Positions 15,521-24,800 are shown, counted from the first letter of the stretch. The stretch: DNA of 64,000 nucleotides from Halohasta salina (GCF_024178165.1 NZ_JAMZIE010000003.1:186001-250000); one strand, 5' to 3'. A program made the numbers and translations. Notes: generated by a model not told the origin, from the sequence alone.

Positions 15521-18500
15521 ATGCACATCTCAGCGCTCGTCTTGGACGGCTTCAAGAGCTTCGGTCGACCGACGCGTATCCCCTTCTACGAGGACTTTAC
15601 CGTTATCACCGGCCCCAACGGCTCGGGGAAATCCAACATCATCGACGGCGTACTCTTTGCCCTAGGTCTCGCCCGCACGCGAGGCATCCGCGCCGAGAAG
15701 CTGACCGACCTGATCTACAACCCCGGCCACGACGGCGAGGAGTCGACGGGCGGCGGGACCCGCGAAGCCAGCGTCGAGGTGATTCTCGACAACAGCGACG
15801 GCACCCTCTCCCGGGAGCAGGTCGTGACCGCCGCCGGCAGCGACCGGATCGGCGACGTCGACGAGATCACGATCAAACGCCGGGTCAAACAGACCGACGA
15901 CAACTACTATTCGTACTACTATCTCAACGATCGCTCGGTGAATCTCGGAGACATTCAGGACTTGCTGTCACAGGCGGGCATCGCCCCCGAGGGGTACAAC
16001 GTCGTGATGCAGGGCGACGTCACCGAGATCATCAACATGTCGGCGTTCCAGCGCCGCGGTATCATCGATGAGATCGCCGGCGTCGCCGAGTTCGATCAAA
16101 AAAAGGAAGCTGCCTTCGAGGAACTCGACGCGGTCGAAGAGCGGATTAACGAGGCCACGCTCAAGATTGAAGACAAGGAAGAGCGCCTCGACCAACTGGC
16201 CGACGAGCGCGAAACGGCCCTCGAATATCAGTCCTACCGTGATGAGAAGGAAGAATACGAGGGCTACCTGAAGGCAGCCGAACTCGAAGAGAAACGCGAG
16301 ACGCTCGCCGAAACGGAGGCGACAATCGAGGCCAGAGAGGAGACGCTCGCCGAGCGCCAGTCGACGCTCGACACCAAACAGGGCCGACTCACGCGGCTCG
16401 AAGACGAACTCGACGAACTCAACCGCGAGATCGAACGCAAGGGCGAGGACGAACAGCTCGCCATCAAACGCGAGATCGAGTCGGTGAAAGGCGAGATCGA
16501 CCGGCTGGAGGGACGGATCGAGACCGCCGAGGAGCGCGTCGAGGACGCCGAAAACGAACGCCGCAACGCGTTCGTCGAACTCGACCGCAAACAGGAGCAG
16601 GTCGACGAACTCGAAGGCGAGATCCGCGATCACAAAGTCAAGAAGGCCTCAATCAAGGGGACGATCCAGACCAAGGAGTCCGAGCTGGCCGAGGTCGAGG
16701 CGGAGATCGACAACGTCGACACCGAGTTCGACGAACTGAAAGCCGAACTCGCGGAGGAAAAAGAGCGACTGGAAGCGATCAAATCGGATGCCAACGAGGC
16801 CCAACGCGAGAAAGATCGGCTGCTCGACGACGCCCGGCGACGGTCGACCGAGGTCAGCGAAGCGCAGGACGACATCGAAGCCGCCCGCGAGGACCTCCCC
16901 GACCTGAAGGCGAAACTCTCCGAACTCCACAGCGAGTTGGACAAAGCCGAAAAGAACAGGGACAAAATCGAGTCGACCATCGAGACGCTACACGAGGAAC
17001 GGAGCGAGCTGAAAGAAGAACTCGACGAGATCGACGACGACCTCCGGGAGAAGCAGTCGGAGTACGCCGAACTCGAAGCCCGGGCCTCCGATTCGGGCGA
17101 CACCTCGTGGCCCCGTGCGGTGACGACGATTCTCAACGCGAACATGGCGGGCGTCCACGGCGCAGTCGGCGATCTCGGGAGCGTCGACTCGGAGTACGCG
17201 ACCGCCTGTGAGACTGCCGCCGGTGGCCGACTTGCGAACGTCGTGGTCGATGACGACGGGGTCGGCTCCGACTGCATCGACTACCTCAAATCCCGGAACG
17301 CGGGGCGGGCGACCTTCCTCCCGATATCGAAGATGGACAACCGCAGCCTGCCGCGGCTGCCGAACGATCCGGGCGTCGTCGACTTCGCGCGGAACCTCGT
17401 GGACTACGACGCCAAGTTCGAGTCGATCTTTTCGTACGTACTGGGGTCGACGCTCGTCGTCGAGGACATGCAGACCGCCCGGCAGTTCATGGGCGACTAC
17501 CGGATGGTCACCCTCGACGGCGATCTCGTCGAGCGCTCGGGGGCGATGACCGGCGGCTCCGGCGGCGGCTCCCGATACTCGTTTTCCCACTCCGGCGGCG
17601 GCAAACTCGAACGCATCGCCACCGAGATCGCCCAACTGGAGGACAAACGCCGTAATCTCGACTCGGAGATCCGCGAGATCGAGAGCGACATCGACGACGC
17701 TCGGGACCGGAAATCCGACGCCACCGAGACAGTGCGCTCCATCGAGACTGATATCGAACGCACGCGCGAGGAGATCGACGACACCGAAGCCGAGATCGAG
17801 CGGCTCGAAGACAGACTGGAAGAAATCGAGGCCGAACGCGAGGAGGTCACCGAGGAGATGGCAGCGGTCGACGAGCGGATCGAGGAACTGGAGGCCGACC
17901 GCGAGGCGGTCGAGGAGACGATAGCGGAGTTGGAGGCCGAACTCGCCGACTCGAAGATCCCGGAACTCACCGCCGAGGCCGACGAGATCAGAGCCGAGAT
18001 CGACGACCACGAGGAGCGAATGGACGAGGTCGACGGCCGAATCAACGAAAAACAGCTCGAACTCCAGTACGCCGAGGAGGCCATCGAGGAGCTTCAGGAC
18101 ACCGTCGAGACGGCCCAAAACCGGAAGGCCGAGGCCAAAGACCAGATCACGGAGCTGGAAGCCGAGATCGAGGCCAAAGAGGAGACCCTCGACGAGAAGC
18201 GGGCGGCCGTCGAGGAACTCGAAGCCGAACTCGTCGACCTCAAAGCCGACCGCGAGGACCTCAAAGCGACCGTCAAGGAGGCACAGGCCGAGCGTGACGA
18301 GGCCAAAGAAGCGGTCGGCGCGGTCCAGTCGAAGCTGGACAATCACCGCGAGACGGTCGACCGGCTGGAGTGGGAGATCGACGAACTGGAGTCGGCCGTC
18401 GGAGAGTACGACCCCGAGGCGATCCCCGACCACGAGGAAGTCGAGTCCCGTATCGAGGAGCTGGCGGCGAAGATGGAGGCGCTCGAACCCGTCAACATGC

Positions 18501-19153
18501 TCGCCATCGAGGAGTACGACGAGGTCGAAGCCGAACTCGACACGCTCACCGAGGGTCGCGATACGCTCATCGAGGAACGCGATGGGATCCGCGACCGGAT
18601 CGACAGCTACGAGGCCCAGAAGAAGTCGACGTTCATGAACGCCTTTGAGTCGATCAACGACCACTTCAAAAACATCTTCTCGCGGCTCTCGGCGGGGACC
18701 GGCGAACTCGTGCTCGAAGACCCGGAGGACCCCTTCGAGGGCGGGCTGACGATGAAGGCCCAGCCGGCGGACAAACCGATCCAGCGACTCGCGGCGATGT
18801 CCGGCGGCGAGAAGTCGCTGACTGCGCTGGCCTTCATCTTCGCCATCCAGCGGCACAACCCCGCGCCCTTTTATGCGCTCGACGAGATCGACGCCTTCCT
18901 CGATGCCGTCAACGCCGAGCGCGTCGGCGAGATGGTCGACGATCTGGCGGGCGATGCCCAGTTCGTCGTCGTCTCCCACCGCTCGGCCCTGCTCGAACGC
19001 TCCGAGCGGGCCATCGGCGTCACGATGCAGGACGACAACTACAGCGCCGTAACCGGGATTCAGTTCGGCGAGGACGACAGCAGCGGGAACGACGGCGATG
19101 GGGATGACGGCGACGACCCCGACGCCATCGAGGAGGCGACGGCCGATGACTGA
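15521..19153 (+). CDS. smc: Chromosome segregation protein SMC
   Basis: Condensin ATPase that entraps and organises DNA. The 1,210-residue protein has the full SMC layout. The N-terminal ATPase half carries the Walker A at 31-38 (GPNGSGKS). A coiled-coil arm spans about 170-520. The hinge domain (about 523-680) ends in a Gly-rich GGSGGG segment. The return arm spans about 690-1040. The C-terminal half carries the signature LAAMSGGEKS near 1090 and Walker B FYALDEIDAFLD near 1120, followed by an acidic tail typical of halophiles. Length matches archaeal SMC. scpA overlaps its last eight bases. Confidence 0.97.
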   Translation: MHISALVLDGFKSFGRPTRIPFYEDFTVITGPNGSGKSNIIDGVLFALGLARTRGIRAEKLTDLIYNPGHDGEESTGGGTREASVEVILDNSDGTLSREQVVTAAGSDRIGDVDEITIKRRVKQTDDNYYSYYYLNDRSVNLGDIQDLLSQAGIAPEGYNVVMQGDVTEIINMSAFQRRGIIDEIAGVAEFDQKKEAAFEELDAVEERINEATLKIEDKEERLDQLADERETALEYQSYRDEKEEYEGYLKAAELEEKRETLAETEATIEAREETLAERQSTLDTKQGRLTRLEDELDELNREIERKGEDEQLAIKREIESVKGEIDRLEGRIETAEERVEDAENERRNAFVELDRKQEQVDELEGEIRDHKVKKASIKGTIQTKESELAEVEAEIDNVDTEFDELKAELAEEKERLEAIKSDANEAQREKDRLLDDARRRSTEVSEAQDDIEAAREDLPDLKAKLSELHSELDKAEKNRDKIESTIETLHEERSELKEELDEIDDDLREKQSEYAELEARASDSGDTSWPRAVTTILNANMAGVHGAVGDLGSVDSEYATACETAAGGRLANVVVDDDGVGSDCIDYLKSRNAGRATFLPISKMDNRSLPRLPNDPGVVDFARNLVDYDAKFESIFSYVLGSTLVVEDMQTARQFMGDYRMVTLDGDLVERSGAMTGGSGGGSRYSFSHSGGGKLERIATEIAQLEDKRRNLDSEIREIESDIDDARDRKSDATETVRSIETDIERTREEIDDTEAEIERLEDRLEEIEAEREEVTEEMAAVDERIEELEADREAVEETIAELEAELADSKIPELTAEADEIRAEIDDHEERMDEVDGRINEKQLELQYAEEAIEELQDTVETAQNRKAEAKDQITELEAEIEAKEETLDEKRAAVEELEAELVDLKADREDLKATVKEAQAERDEAKEAVGAVQSKLDNHRETVDRLEWEIDELESAVGEYDPEAIPDHEEVESRIEELAAKMEALEPVNMLAIEEYDEVEAELDTLTEGRDTLIEERDGIRDRIDSYEAQKKSTFMNAFESINDHFKNIFSRLSAGTGELVLEDPEDPFEGGLTMKAQPADKPIQRLAAMSGGEKSLTALAFIFAIQRHNPAPFYALDEIDAFLDAVNAERVGEMVDDLAGDAQFVVVSHRSALLERSERAIGVTMQDDNYSAVTGIQFGEDDSSGNDGDGDDGDDPDAIEEATADD

Positions 19154-20075
19154 TGCCCCGGAGATCGCCGGCGTCGACGGCGTCGGGACGGACGTCTCGC
19201 CGCCCGACGAGGTCGACGACGACGAGGTCGAGCCGGTCGAACTCCTCGTACAGTTGGCCAAGGACGGCGAGATCGACCCGTGGGATATCGACATCGTCGA
19301 CGTGACCGACGCGTTCCTCTCGAAACTCCACGAGACGGATCTCCGGACGACCGCCCGCGCGCTGTTCTACGCCAGTGTCCTCCTGCGGATGAAGGGCGAT
19401 CAACTCCTCTCGGAGCCCGAGCCCGACGACGACCCCGAACCGGAGCCGTGGGAGCAGGCGATGGCCGACTCAGAGGCGGCCGAGCCGGGATTCGATCCCG
19501 TCGACGCCCTCGAAGCCGAGATGGACCGCCGGCTGGAGCGGAAAAACACTCGGGGGTCGCCCGAGACGCTGGACGAACTCGTCCGCGAACTCCGGGAGGC
19601 CGAACGCGACAACTGGTGGAAGCGCCGCCGGGAGTACGACACCAGCGACTCCCCGCAGGGGTTCAGCCGCGGCACCCAGACCGTCGACTACCGGTCGGCC
19701 GACGACTTCCGGGCCGAGGACGAACCGACCGAAAACGACGTGACCGGCACCACCCACGCCGAGGAGATCGACGACGTGATCGAGGACGTTCTCGCGGTCC
19801 TCCAGCCGCAGTTCGACGAGGGGCGGGCGGAGCTGCTGTATAGAGAAGTTCGGACCGCGGGCGGTCGACCGTTCATGACGTATCTCGCCTTGCTGTTCCT
19901 CTCGAACCGCGGTCGGATCCGCCTCCAGCAGGACGACCTGTTCGGCGATCTATGGATTCAGGACCCGGAGCAGGTCGAGGCCCCCGATCCGGCGTCCGAA
20001 CCGACATCGACCGACACCGATCCGGCGTCCGTCGACGCCGACCCCGACGCCGATCCGAAACCAACCGTCGACTGA
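19146..20075 (+). CDS. scpA: Segregation and condensation protein A (kleisin)
   Basis: Kleisin subunit that bridges the two SMC heads. The 309-residue protein has the ScpA N-terminal region (residues 28-90: ELLVQLAKDGEIDPWDIDI, then LRTTARALFYASVLLRMKGDQLL). A long acidic linker follows (about 95-215), then the C-terminal winged helix that binds the other SMC head (about 220-275; AELLYREVRTAGGRPFMTYLALL). A disordered tail rich in Asp, Pro and Thr ends it. The ATG at 19146 overlaps the smc stop, showing translational coupling. No scpB gene follows: the next gene is convergent. ScpB may be encoded elsewhere or absent. Confidence 0.93.
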   Translation: MTDAPEIAGVDGVGTDVSPPDEVDDDEVEPVELLVQLAKDGEIDPWDIDIVDVTDAFLSKLHETDLRTTARALFYASVLLRMKGDQLLSEPEPDDDPEPEPWEQAMADSEAAEPGFDPVDALEAEMDRRLERKNTRGSPETLDELVRELREAERDNWWKRRREYDTSDSPQGFSRGTQTVDYRSADDFRAEDEPTENDVTGTTHAEEIDDVIEDVLAVLQPQFDEGRAELLYREVRTAGGRPFMTYLALLFLSNRGRIRLQQDDLFGDLWIQDPEQVEAPDPASEPTSTDTDPASVDADPDADPKPTVD

Positions 20076-20093
20076 CTGCGCTGGACCCGACCT

Positions 20094-20786
20094 CTATTCG
20101 GCCAGTGTCCACGCGTCGTCGCCGACCTGCTCGATCACGCCGCGACGGACCATCTCGTCGAGGACTTCGTCGAGGCGGTCGGGCTGGGCGGTCTCCATCT
20201 CGATCCGGCCGATGTCGTACCACGCGGCGAGTTTCTCCCTGATCGTCGATCGGTCGACGACGTCGGCGTCGACGGTCGACAGCACGCGCTCGATCAGCTC
20301 CGAGAGGTCCTCGATGAAGTTCCACGGGTAGACCACCCACGTCCACGTGTCGAGCCGCTCGCCGACGAAGTCCGGCTCGAACCGGCTCGTCTGGAGCAAC
20401 TGGAGGGTCGCGGTCCGGACGGTCCCGTCGGTGCGGTCGGTGACGTACTCGTAGGCGTGTTCGATCGACCCGCCGGTGTCGGCGATGTCGTCGACGATGA
20501 GCACGTCCTTGCCTTCGAGGGTGCCGTCCGGCATGGGGTATCGGACCTGCGGCTCGTCGGCGGTCTCGCCGGTGCCGACGTAGTGTTCCATCTTGAGGCT
20601 CGTGAGGTCGTCCAACCCGAGGAAATCGCAGAGACAGCGCCCGGCGAACCAGCCGCCGCGGGCCAGCGCAACGATGACATCGGGCTCGAAATCGGCGGCC
20701 CGGACCTCGTCGCTGACGTCCCGACAGCGGGCATACAGGTACTCCCAGTCCGTAACCGTGCAGTTGAACGTCTCGGCGTCGTCCAT
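20094..20786 (-). CDS. Purine-type phosphoribosyltransferase
   Basis: A 230-residue type I phosphoribosyltransferase. The PRPP loop is VLIVDDIADTGGS at about residues 94-106, and the N-terminal strand DVIVALARGGWFAG supplies the pyrophosphate loop. After the core (1-160) there is an extra C-terminal region (165-230) resembling a winged helix (TIREKLAAWYDIGRIE, DEVLDEMVRRGVIEQ), common in archaeal xanthine/guanine-type relatives. It probably salvages hypoxanthine, guanine or xanthine, but specificity cannot be read from sequence. It follows the HDAC gene by 47 bases on the same strand, so it may be read from the histone/HDAC transcript. Confidence 0.85.
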   Translation of the reverse strand: MDDAETFNCTVTDWEYLYARCRDVSDEVRAADFEPDVIVALARGGWFAGRCLCDFLGLDDLTSLKMEHYVGTGETADEPQVRYPMPDGTLEGKDVLIVDDIADTGGSIEHAYEYVTDRTDGTVRTATLQLLQTSRFEPDFVGERLDTWTWVVYPWNFIEDLSELIERVLSTVDADVVDRSTIREKLAAWYDIGRIEMETAQPDRLDEVLDEMVRRGVIEQVGDDAWTLAE

Positions 20787-20833
20787 ACGGGCCCTAACAA
20801 GCAGGCCGTGTTAAATCGGCTGGAACGCGCCCG

Positions 20834-21841
20834 TCAGTCGAGATCCAACTCGGTCCGGAGGCGCTCGGCGATCTCGACGGCGGGTTCGTCGGGGTCGTCC
20901 TCGCAGGCGATCGGCTCGCGGCCGTCGAACGTCTCGTGGACCATCTTCACGCCGTCCGAGAGGGTATCGAGCCCGTAGCCACCCTCCAGAACGAAGGCGA
21001 GGGCAGCGTCGTTGCGATCGGCGATCGTCCGCATTCTGTCGGTCATCAGGCCGTAGCCCTCGGTCGTCACGTGGTGCCGGGAGATTGGGTCGTGTTGGTG
21101 GGCGTCGAACCCCGCGCTGACGATCAAGAGATCGGTGTCGAACTCCGCGAGGGCGGGGTCGAGGACTTCGTCGATGATGTGGAGATAGTCGGGATCGCCC
21201 ACACCGGCCGGCAGCGGCGCGTTGAGCGTCGACCCCTCGCCGTCGCCGGTCCCGCTTTCGTCGACGTCACCCGAACCGGGGTAGATGCCTTCCTCGTGGA
21301 TCGAGGCGTAGAAGACGTCCTCGCTGTCGTAGAAGATGTCTTGGGTGCCGTTGCCGTGATGGACGTCCCAGTCGAAGATCGCCGCTCGGTCGATCTCGCC
21401 GGCGTCGATGAGGCCCTGGGCGGCGACCGCGACGTTGTTGAAGAAGCAAAAGCCCATGGCGTCGTCGCTGACCGCGTGATGCCCCGGCGGTCGACCGAGG
21501 GCGAAGGGGGTCTGTCGGCCATCTGCGCCCGCCAGCGCCTCTTCGGCGGCCCAGCGGGCCAGCCCGGCACTCTGTAGGGCCGCCTCCCACGTTCCTTCCG
21601 AGGCGACCGTATCGCGGTCCCAGTTGCCGCCGCCGTCGTCGCAGAACTCCTCGAACTCGTCGACGTAGTCGTCGGTGTGGACCGAGGCGACGACCTCGCG
21701 GTCGGCGGGTGGGGCGTCTTGGTAGTCGACGCCGTGTTCGTGTTTGAGGGCGCGTCGAATCGCTCGCAGGCGGTCGGCGGCTTCGGGGTGTCGCTCGCCG
21801 GTATCGTGGTCCAGACAGACCTCGCTGTATCCGAACTGCAT
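20834..21841 (-). CDS. Histone deacetylase family (acetylpolyamine amidohydrolase-like) protein
   Basis: Zinc-dependent amidohydrolase of 335 residues. Catalytic signatures are RPPGHHA (His121-His122 charge relay), FDWDVHHGNGT (zinc ligands Asp159 and His161) and SAGFDAHQHDP (third zinc ligand Asp near 246). The final ring GGYGLDTLSD carries the conserved Gly-Gly-Tyr. The HRPE-like N-terminus (GERHPEAADR) is typical of class II-related prokaryotic enzymes. Possible substrates are acetyl-lysine on proteins or acetylpolyamines. Its start codon shares one base with the stop of the histone gene (TAATG), so the pair is translationally coupled. A physical link to histone modification is attractive but unproven. 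Confidence 0.93.
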   Translation of the reverse strand: MQFGYSEVCLDHDTGERHPEAADRLRAIRRALKHEHGVDYQDAPPADREVVASVHTDDYVDEFEEFCDDGGGNWDRDTVASEGTWEAALQSAGLARWAAEEALAGADGRQTPFALGRPPGHHAVSDDAMGFCFFNNVAVAAQGLIDAGEIDRAAIFDWDVHHGNGTQDIFYDSEDVFYASIHEEGIYPGSGDVDESGTGDGEGSTLNAPLPAGVGDPDYLHIIDEVLDPALAEFDTDLLIVSAGFDAHQHDPISRHHVTTEGYGLMTDRMRTIADRNDAALAFVLEGGYGLDTLSDGVKMVHETFDGREPIACEDDPDEPAVEIAERLRTELDLD

Positions 21842-22272
21842 TATTCGAAGAGGGCGAAGTAGGTCTCGATGTCGTCGGCCTGTACGGTGCGTCTATCGGC
21901 GTGGCGGGCGAGAGTGACTGCCGCCGCCGCCACGTTGTCGGCGTAATCTTCGAGAATGTCGGCCAGCGCGATCCGGGCGTCCATCGACACCCGGTAGCTG
22001 TCGTCGATCTCCAGTCTGGCGATCCGGTCGACCGGTGCGATCGGGAGTTCGAGGTCATCGCGGTCGACGACCTGCTGGACGCCGAAGTCCTCGGCCATTA
22101 GGGTCTTGCGGCCGTCGTCGGTTGCCGTTGCGGCTGCCTCGACGGTGAGTTCCGCCCCGTGGCGCTGAATCCGCCGTGCCAACTCCTCGGCAGCGCCGGC
22201 GCTTACCCGGAGTGACGCCGCGTTCCGCCTGATAATAGCGTCTACCGGGGCGAACGGCAACTCAACACTCAT
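21841..22272 (-). CDS. hstA: Double histone-fold archaeal histone
   Basis: A 143-residue haloarchaeal histone: two histone folds in one chain, equivalent to a pre-made dimer. Fold 1 is residues 4-66 (LPFAPVDAIIRRNA ... LMAEDFG) and fold 2 is 75-141 (LPIAPVDRIARL ... VQADDIETYF). Each shows the alpha1-alpha2-alpha3 pattern and ends with the archaeal 'T/V-ADD' motif before the last helix. Lys is scarce, so classic acetylatable tails are lacking. The ATG at 22272 is 24-31 bases after a TATA box; in-frame sequence further upstream is promoter. The stop overlaps the HDAC start by one base. Confidence 0.94.
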   Translation of the reverse strand: MSVELPFAPVDAIIRRNAASLRVSAGAAEELARRIQRHGAELTVEAAATATDDGRKTLMAEDFGVQQVVDRDDLELPIAPVDRIARLEIDDSYRVSMDARIALADILEDYADNVAAAAVTLARHADRRTVQADDIETYFALFE

Positions 22273-22295
22273 ACCCACATACCTGCGTGTGTGTC

Positions 22296-22303
22296 GTATA
22301 ATG
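22296..22303 (-). promoter_or_regulatory. TATA box of the histone/HDAC unit
   Basis: CATTATAC on the minus strand, 24-31 bases before the histone ATG, gives it a promoter separate from the upstream RPA gene. Confidence 0.6.
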
Positions 22304-22364
22304 CTTTCCGTTACGCGCCGGGAGCCGCCAGCCGTCACGATGTTTCAGTAGGCCGTCGTTAGGA

Positions 22365-23870
22365 TTAAAACAGTTCCTCCGCGTCGATCGTCCCGTCGAC
22401 TTCCGATCCGCGAACGGTGACCTCCTCGCCGAGTCTGAGCCCCTCGCTGGTCTCGACGCTCCGGGTCTCGCTGCCGTTGTCGAGGATCACCGGCTCGCCG
22501 GTCTGGACGACCGTCCCCGTGAACTCGACGGTTTCGCCGCCCCCGCCGTCGGCCGCAGACGTGTCGCCGGTCGACCCCTCATCGGTCGCGGTCCCTTCGT
22601 CGGTCGACGGCGACTCGCCGTCCTCGAAGGCCGACAGCCCGCCGGCCGCGGCGGCGGCCTCGGCCTCGCGATCGGTCGTGTGGGCCGGCGCGTCGCCAGC
22701 GTCGCCGGTACCGATATCGCCGGCACCGCCGGCGTCGACCGCCGATTCGAGGACGCTCACCGTCGACTGCCAGCCGGCACTGGCTTCGAGGTCGTCCTGC
22801 CAGCCGTCTTGGATCTCGGCGTCGGTCACCAGCACCTGGTCGGCGAGTTCGATCTCTTTGTCGGCTTTGTCGCCCCAGAGGGCGACCCGAATGTCGCCCG
22901 ACTCGTCTTTGAGCCGAATGTTGCGGACCTGCCCTTGGGAGCCGTCGTCCCGGTCGAAGGTGCGTTTCTCGTCGGCCTCGATGACGCCGCCGGCGATGTC
23001 GACCGTCTGGCCGATCTCGACGGTGCCGATGTCGGTCGTCTCGGGAACGTATTCGATATCCTTGTCGAGTGGTTCGACCGCCCCACGGGAGCCGACGTGG
23101 AGTTCGAGACTCCCGTCGCGTTCTTTGACGTAGCCGTCGACGATCTCGACCGACTGGCCCGATTGGAGGTCTTCAACGCGGTCGGCCTTGTCGTCCCACA
23201 GCGTCACCCGAATCCGGCCGGTCGGATCGCCGACCGCGAGGTTCGAGACCCGGCCCTCCGAGCCGTCGTCCCGGTCGAACGTCCGGACCGTCCCCACGTC
23301 GAGGATCCGGCCTTTGAGGTTCACATCCGACAGCCCGAGCGTGAGGTCCTCGACGCGGTGGACGTCGAGGACTTCGACGTCGACCTCGGCCTCGGAATCG
23401 GGTTCGGCCTTGTCGACGCTGACCTCGACGCCGTTGTAGCCGTCTTTGGGTCGGCCAGCGATCCGGAGCACGTCGCCAACATCGAGGTGGCCGTGCTGCT
23501 CGCCCTCTGGGTCGCCGACCGCCGAGATCGCCTGTTGGTCCCACAGTGAGATCCGGATTCGGCCGGTGCTGTCGGCGACCTCCATGTTGACGACGTAGCC
23601 GTTTTCGGCGTCCTCGCCGTCGCGTTCGAACTCCCTAAGTTCGCCGATCGAGACGATCTTCCCGAGGAACTTCACCTCGTCCATCCCCGGTTCGATATCG
23701 GCGATCCCGTTTACCTCCTCGTCGCGCAGTTCGTGTGCGATGAGCATGGCCGCCGTCTCCTCGTCGGCCAGCCCGCCCATCTGTTCGACCTTGTCCTCGA
23801 CGGCCTCCCGGAACTCTTCGAGGGGCACGTCGGTGTCGAGGTCGTCGTAGACGTCCGCAATGACACCCAT
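22365..23870 (-). CDS. Replication protein A, multi-OB-fold
   Basis: Single-stranded DNA-binding protein of 501 residues. After an N-terminal helical region (1-60) come three OB-folds: about 65-150 (KFLGKIVSIGELREF ... GRIRISLWD), 175-260 (NLKGRILDVGTVRTF ... GRIRVTLWD) and 280-365 (GQTVDIAGGVIEADE ... GDIRVALWG). A low-complexity acidic linker (about 375-450) leads to a short C-terminal beta-rich segment that may be a fourth OB. The repeated RTFDRDDGS-like wording in folds 2 and 3 shows internal duplication. No CxxC zinc knuckle is seen. It lies 92 bases upstream of the histone gene on the same strand. Confidence 0.93.
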   Translation of the reverse strand: MGVIADVYDDLDTDVPLEEFREAVEDKVEQMGGLADEETAAMLIAHELRDEEVNGIADIEPGMDEVKFLGKIVSIGELREFERDGEDAENGYVVNMEVADSTGRIRISLWDQQAISAVGDPEGEQHGHLDVGDVLRIAGRPKDGYNGVEVSVDKAEPDSEAEVDVEVLDVHRVEDLTLGLSDVNLKGRILDVGTVRTFDRDDGSEGRVSNLAVGDPTGRIRVTLWDDKADRVEDLQSGQSVEIVDGYVKERDGSLELHVGSRGAVEPLDKDIEYVPETTDIGTVEIGQTVDIAGGVIEADEKRTFDRDDGSQGQVRNIRLKDESGDIRVALWGDKADKEIELADQVLVTDAEIQDGWQDDLEASAGWQSTVSVLESAVDAGGAGDIGTGDAGDAPAHTTDREAEAAAAAGGLSAFEDGESPSTDEGTATDEGSTGDTSAADGGGGETVEFTGTVVQTGEPVILDNGSETRSVETSEGLRLGEEVTVRGSEVDGTIDAEELF

Positions 23871-23948
23871 AATATGTTCTCAGGCAGGGCCAGACCGCGC
23901 ATAAGCGTTGTCCTTGCGCCGGTCGGCCGCCGGTCGACCGGCCGTCTT

Positions 23949-24009
23949 CACGGCGACTGGCATCGAGGGGTCGACCGACACCACGGCGACTGGTGTCGAG
24001 GGGTCGACC
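23949..24009. repeat. Two 28-bp direct repeats, 33-bp period
   Basis: Copies at 23949-23976 and 23982-24009 share CACGGCGACTGG, then CA or TG, then TCGAGGGGTCGACC. They sit in the gap between the divergent-side upstream region of RPA and the 3' end of a lipoprotein gene. No coding frame explains them. Confidence 0.6.
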
Positions 24010-24072
24010 CGCGGGTCACGATCGGTACGTATCATACGCCGACTGCCGCGGAATCGAATATAAAGCTCCGGA

Positions 24073-24600
24073 TCAGGATCCGGAATCGGTCACGACGGTC
24101 TCCCGACCCATCGCGTCGTCGTGGACGACTTCGACCGCTGCCGGGAGGTCACCCTCGAATTCGAGGGCGAGTTCGTAGCCCCGTTGGACGAGCGCCTGCG
24201 TACAGGCGGTTCCGGGATCGCTGCGGTCTTCCTCGCCGACGACGACCCGGAGGCCGCCCTCGATGTCGCTCACCGCCTCGACGACCGGCTCCGCACAGCC
24301 GTTGTGGCCGGTGAGACAGCCGGTGACGATGACGCGGGTGCCGAAGTCGACGGCGGCGGTGCCGGAGGCCTCACACTCTCCCGTCGTCATGAGCCTCGCG
24401 GCCGTGATGCGGTCGCTGTCGATTACGTCGGTCGGAACGTCTTCGGTCATGGTCTCGTTCGTCGGTTGGTCGGTTCCGTCGGCTGGGTCGTCGGGTTCGC
24501 CGGTCGACGATTCCTCGACGGGGCCGTCGACGTCGAGACAGCCGGCCACCCCAGTCAGGGCGACGGCCGCCGCCGTTCGGCAGATCCGCCGTCGATGCAT
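24073..24600 (-). CDS. Hypothetical secreted lipoprotein
   Basis: A 175-residue protein with a signal peptide and lipobox. The N-terminus MHRRRICRTAAAVALTG leads to AGC, giving a lipidated Cys at residue 22. A polar, acidic linker follows (25-65), then a small domain (about 68-175) with Cys pairs that may form disulfides (Cys75/Cys94, Cys101, Cys129). No known domain is recognised. A TATA-like ACATATACGG lies 21-30 bases before the ATG at 24600. It is monocistronic, between tRNA-Arg and the RPA gene. Confidence 0.75.
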   Translation of the reverse strand: MHRRRICRTAAAVALTGVAGCLDVDGPVEESSTGEPDDPADGTDQPTNETMTEDVPTDVIDSDRITAARLMTTGECEASGTAAVDFGTRVIVTGCLTGHNGCAEPVVEAVSDIEGGLRVVVGEEDRSDPGTACTQALVQRGYELALEFEGDLPAAVEVVHDDAMGRETVVTDSGS

Positions 24601-24727
24601 ATCCAACGGTGACCGTGGGGCCGTATATGTTTGTGGGCGTCGGCGTTCGGGGCGTGCCGTGTCGACAGCCAGCACGCGGCCGCCGTACCGTAACCGTCTT
24701 AAGTCGACCGCGGGTAGCAGAGAGTGA

Positions 24728-24800
24728 GTCCTGATAGGGTAGTGGACTATCCTCTTGGCTTGCGGAGCCAGGGACCGGAGTTCAAATCTCCGTCAGGACG
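24728..24800 (+). tRNA. tRNA-Arg (GCG)
   Basis: A 73-nt tRNA without encoded CCA. The acceptor arm GTCCTGA pairs with TCAGGAC and the discriminator is G. The anticodon stem TTGGC/GCCAG closes a 7-nt loop TTGCGGA with anticodon GCG (codon CGC). The T-arm is CGGAG-TTCAAAT-CTCCG. The D-arm begins GGGT; pairing there is weaker. A CTTAAGTC element 22-29 bases upstream can serve as TATA box. There is no intron. An 11-base copy of its 3' half recurs exactly 100 bases downstream. Confidence 0.93.

Noticed and set aside
16260-18400. Apparent repeats in the smc coiled coil
   Set aside because: They reflect heptad amino-acid composition (Glu/Leu/Asp codons), not nucleotide-level tandem repeats.
16988-19294. 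768-codon minus-strand open frame
   Set aside because: Mirror of smc and scpA: the complement of GAG/GAC-rich coiled-coil codons gives Leu/Val-rich sequence without stops. The plus strand has Walker A, signature and Walker B motifs.
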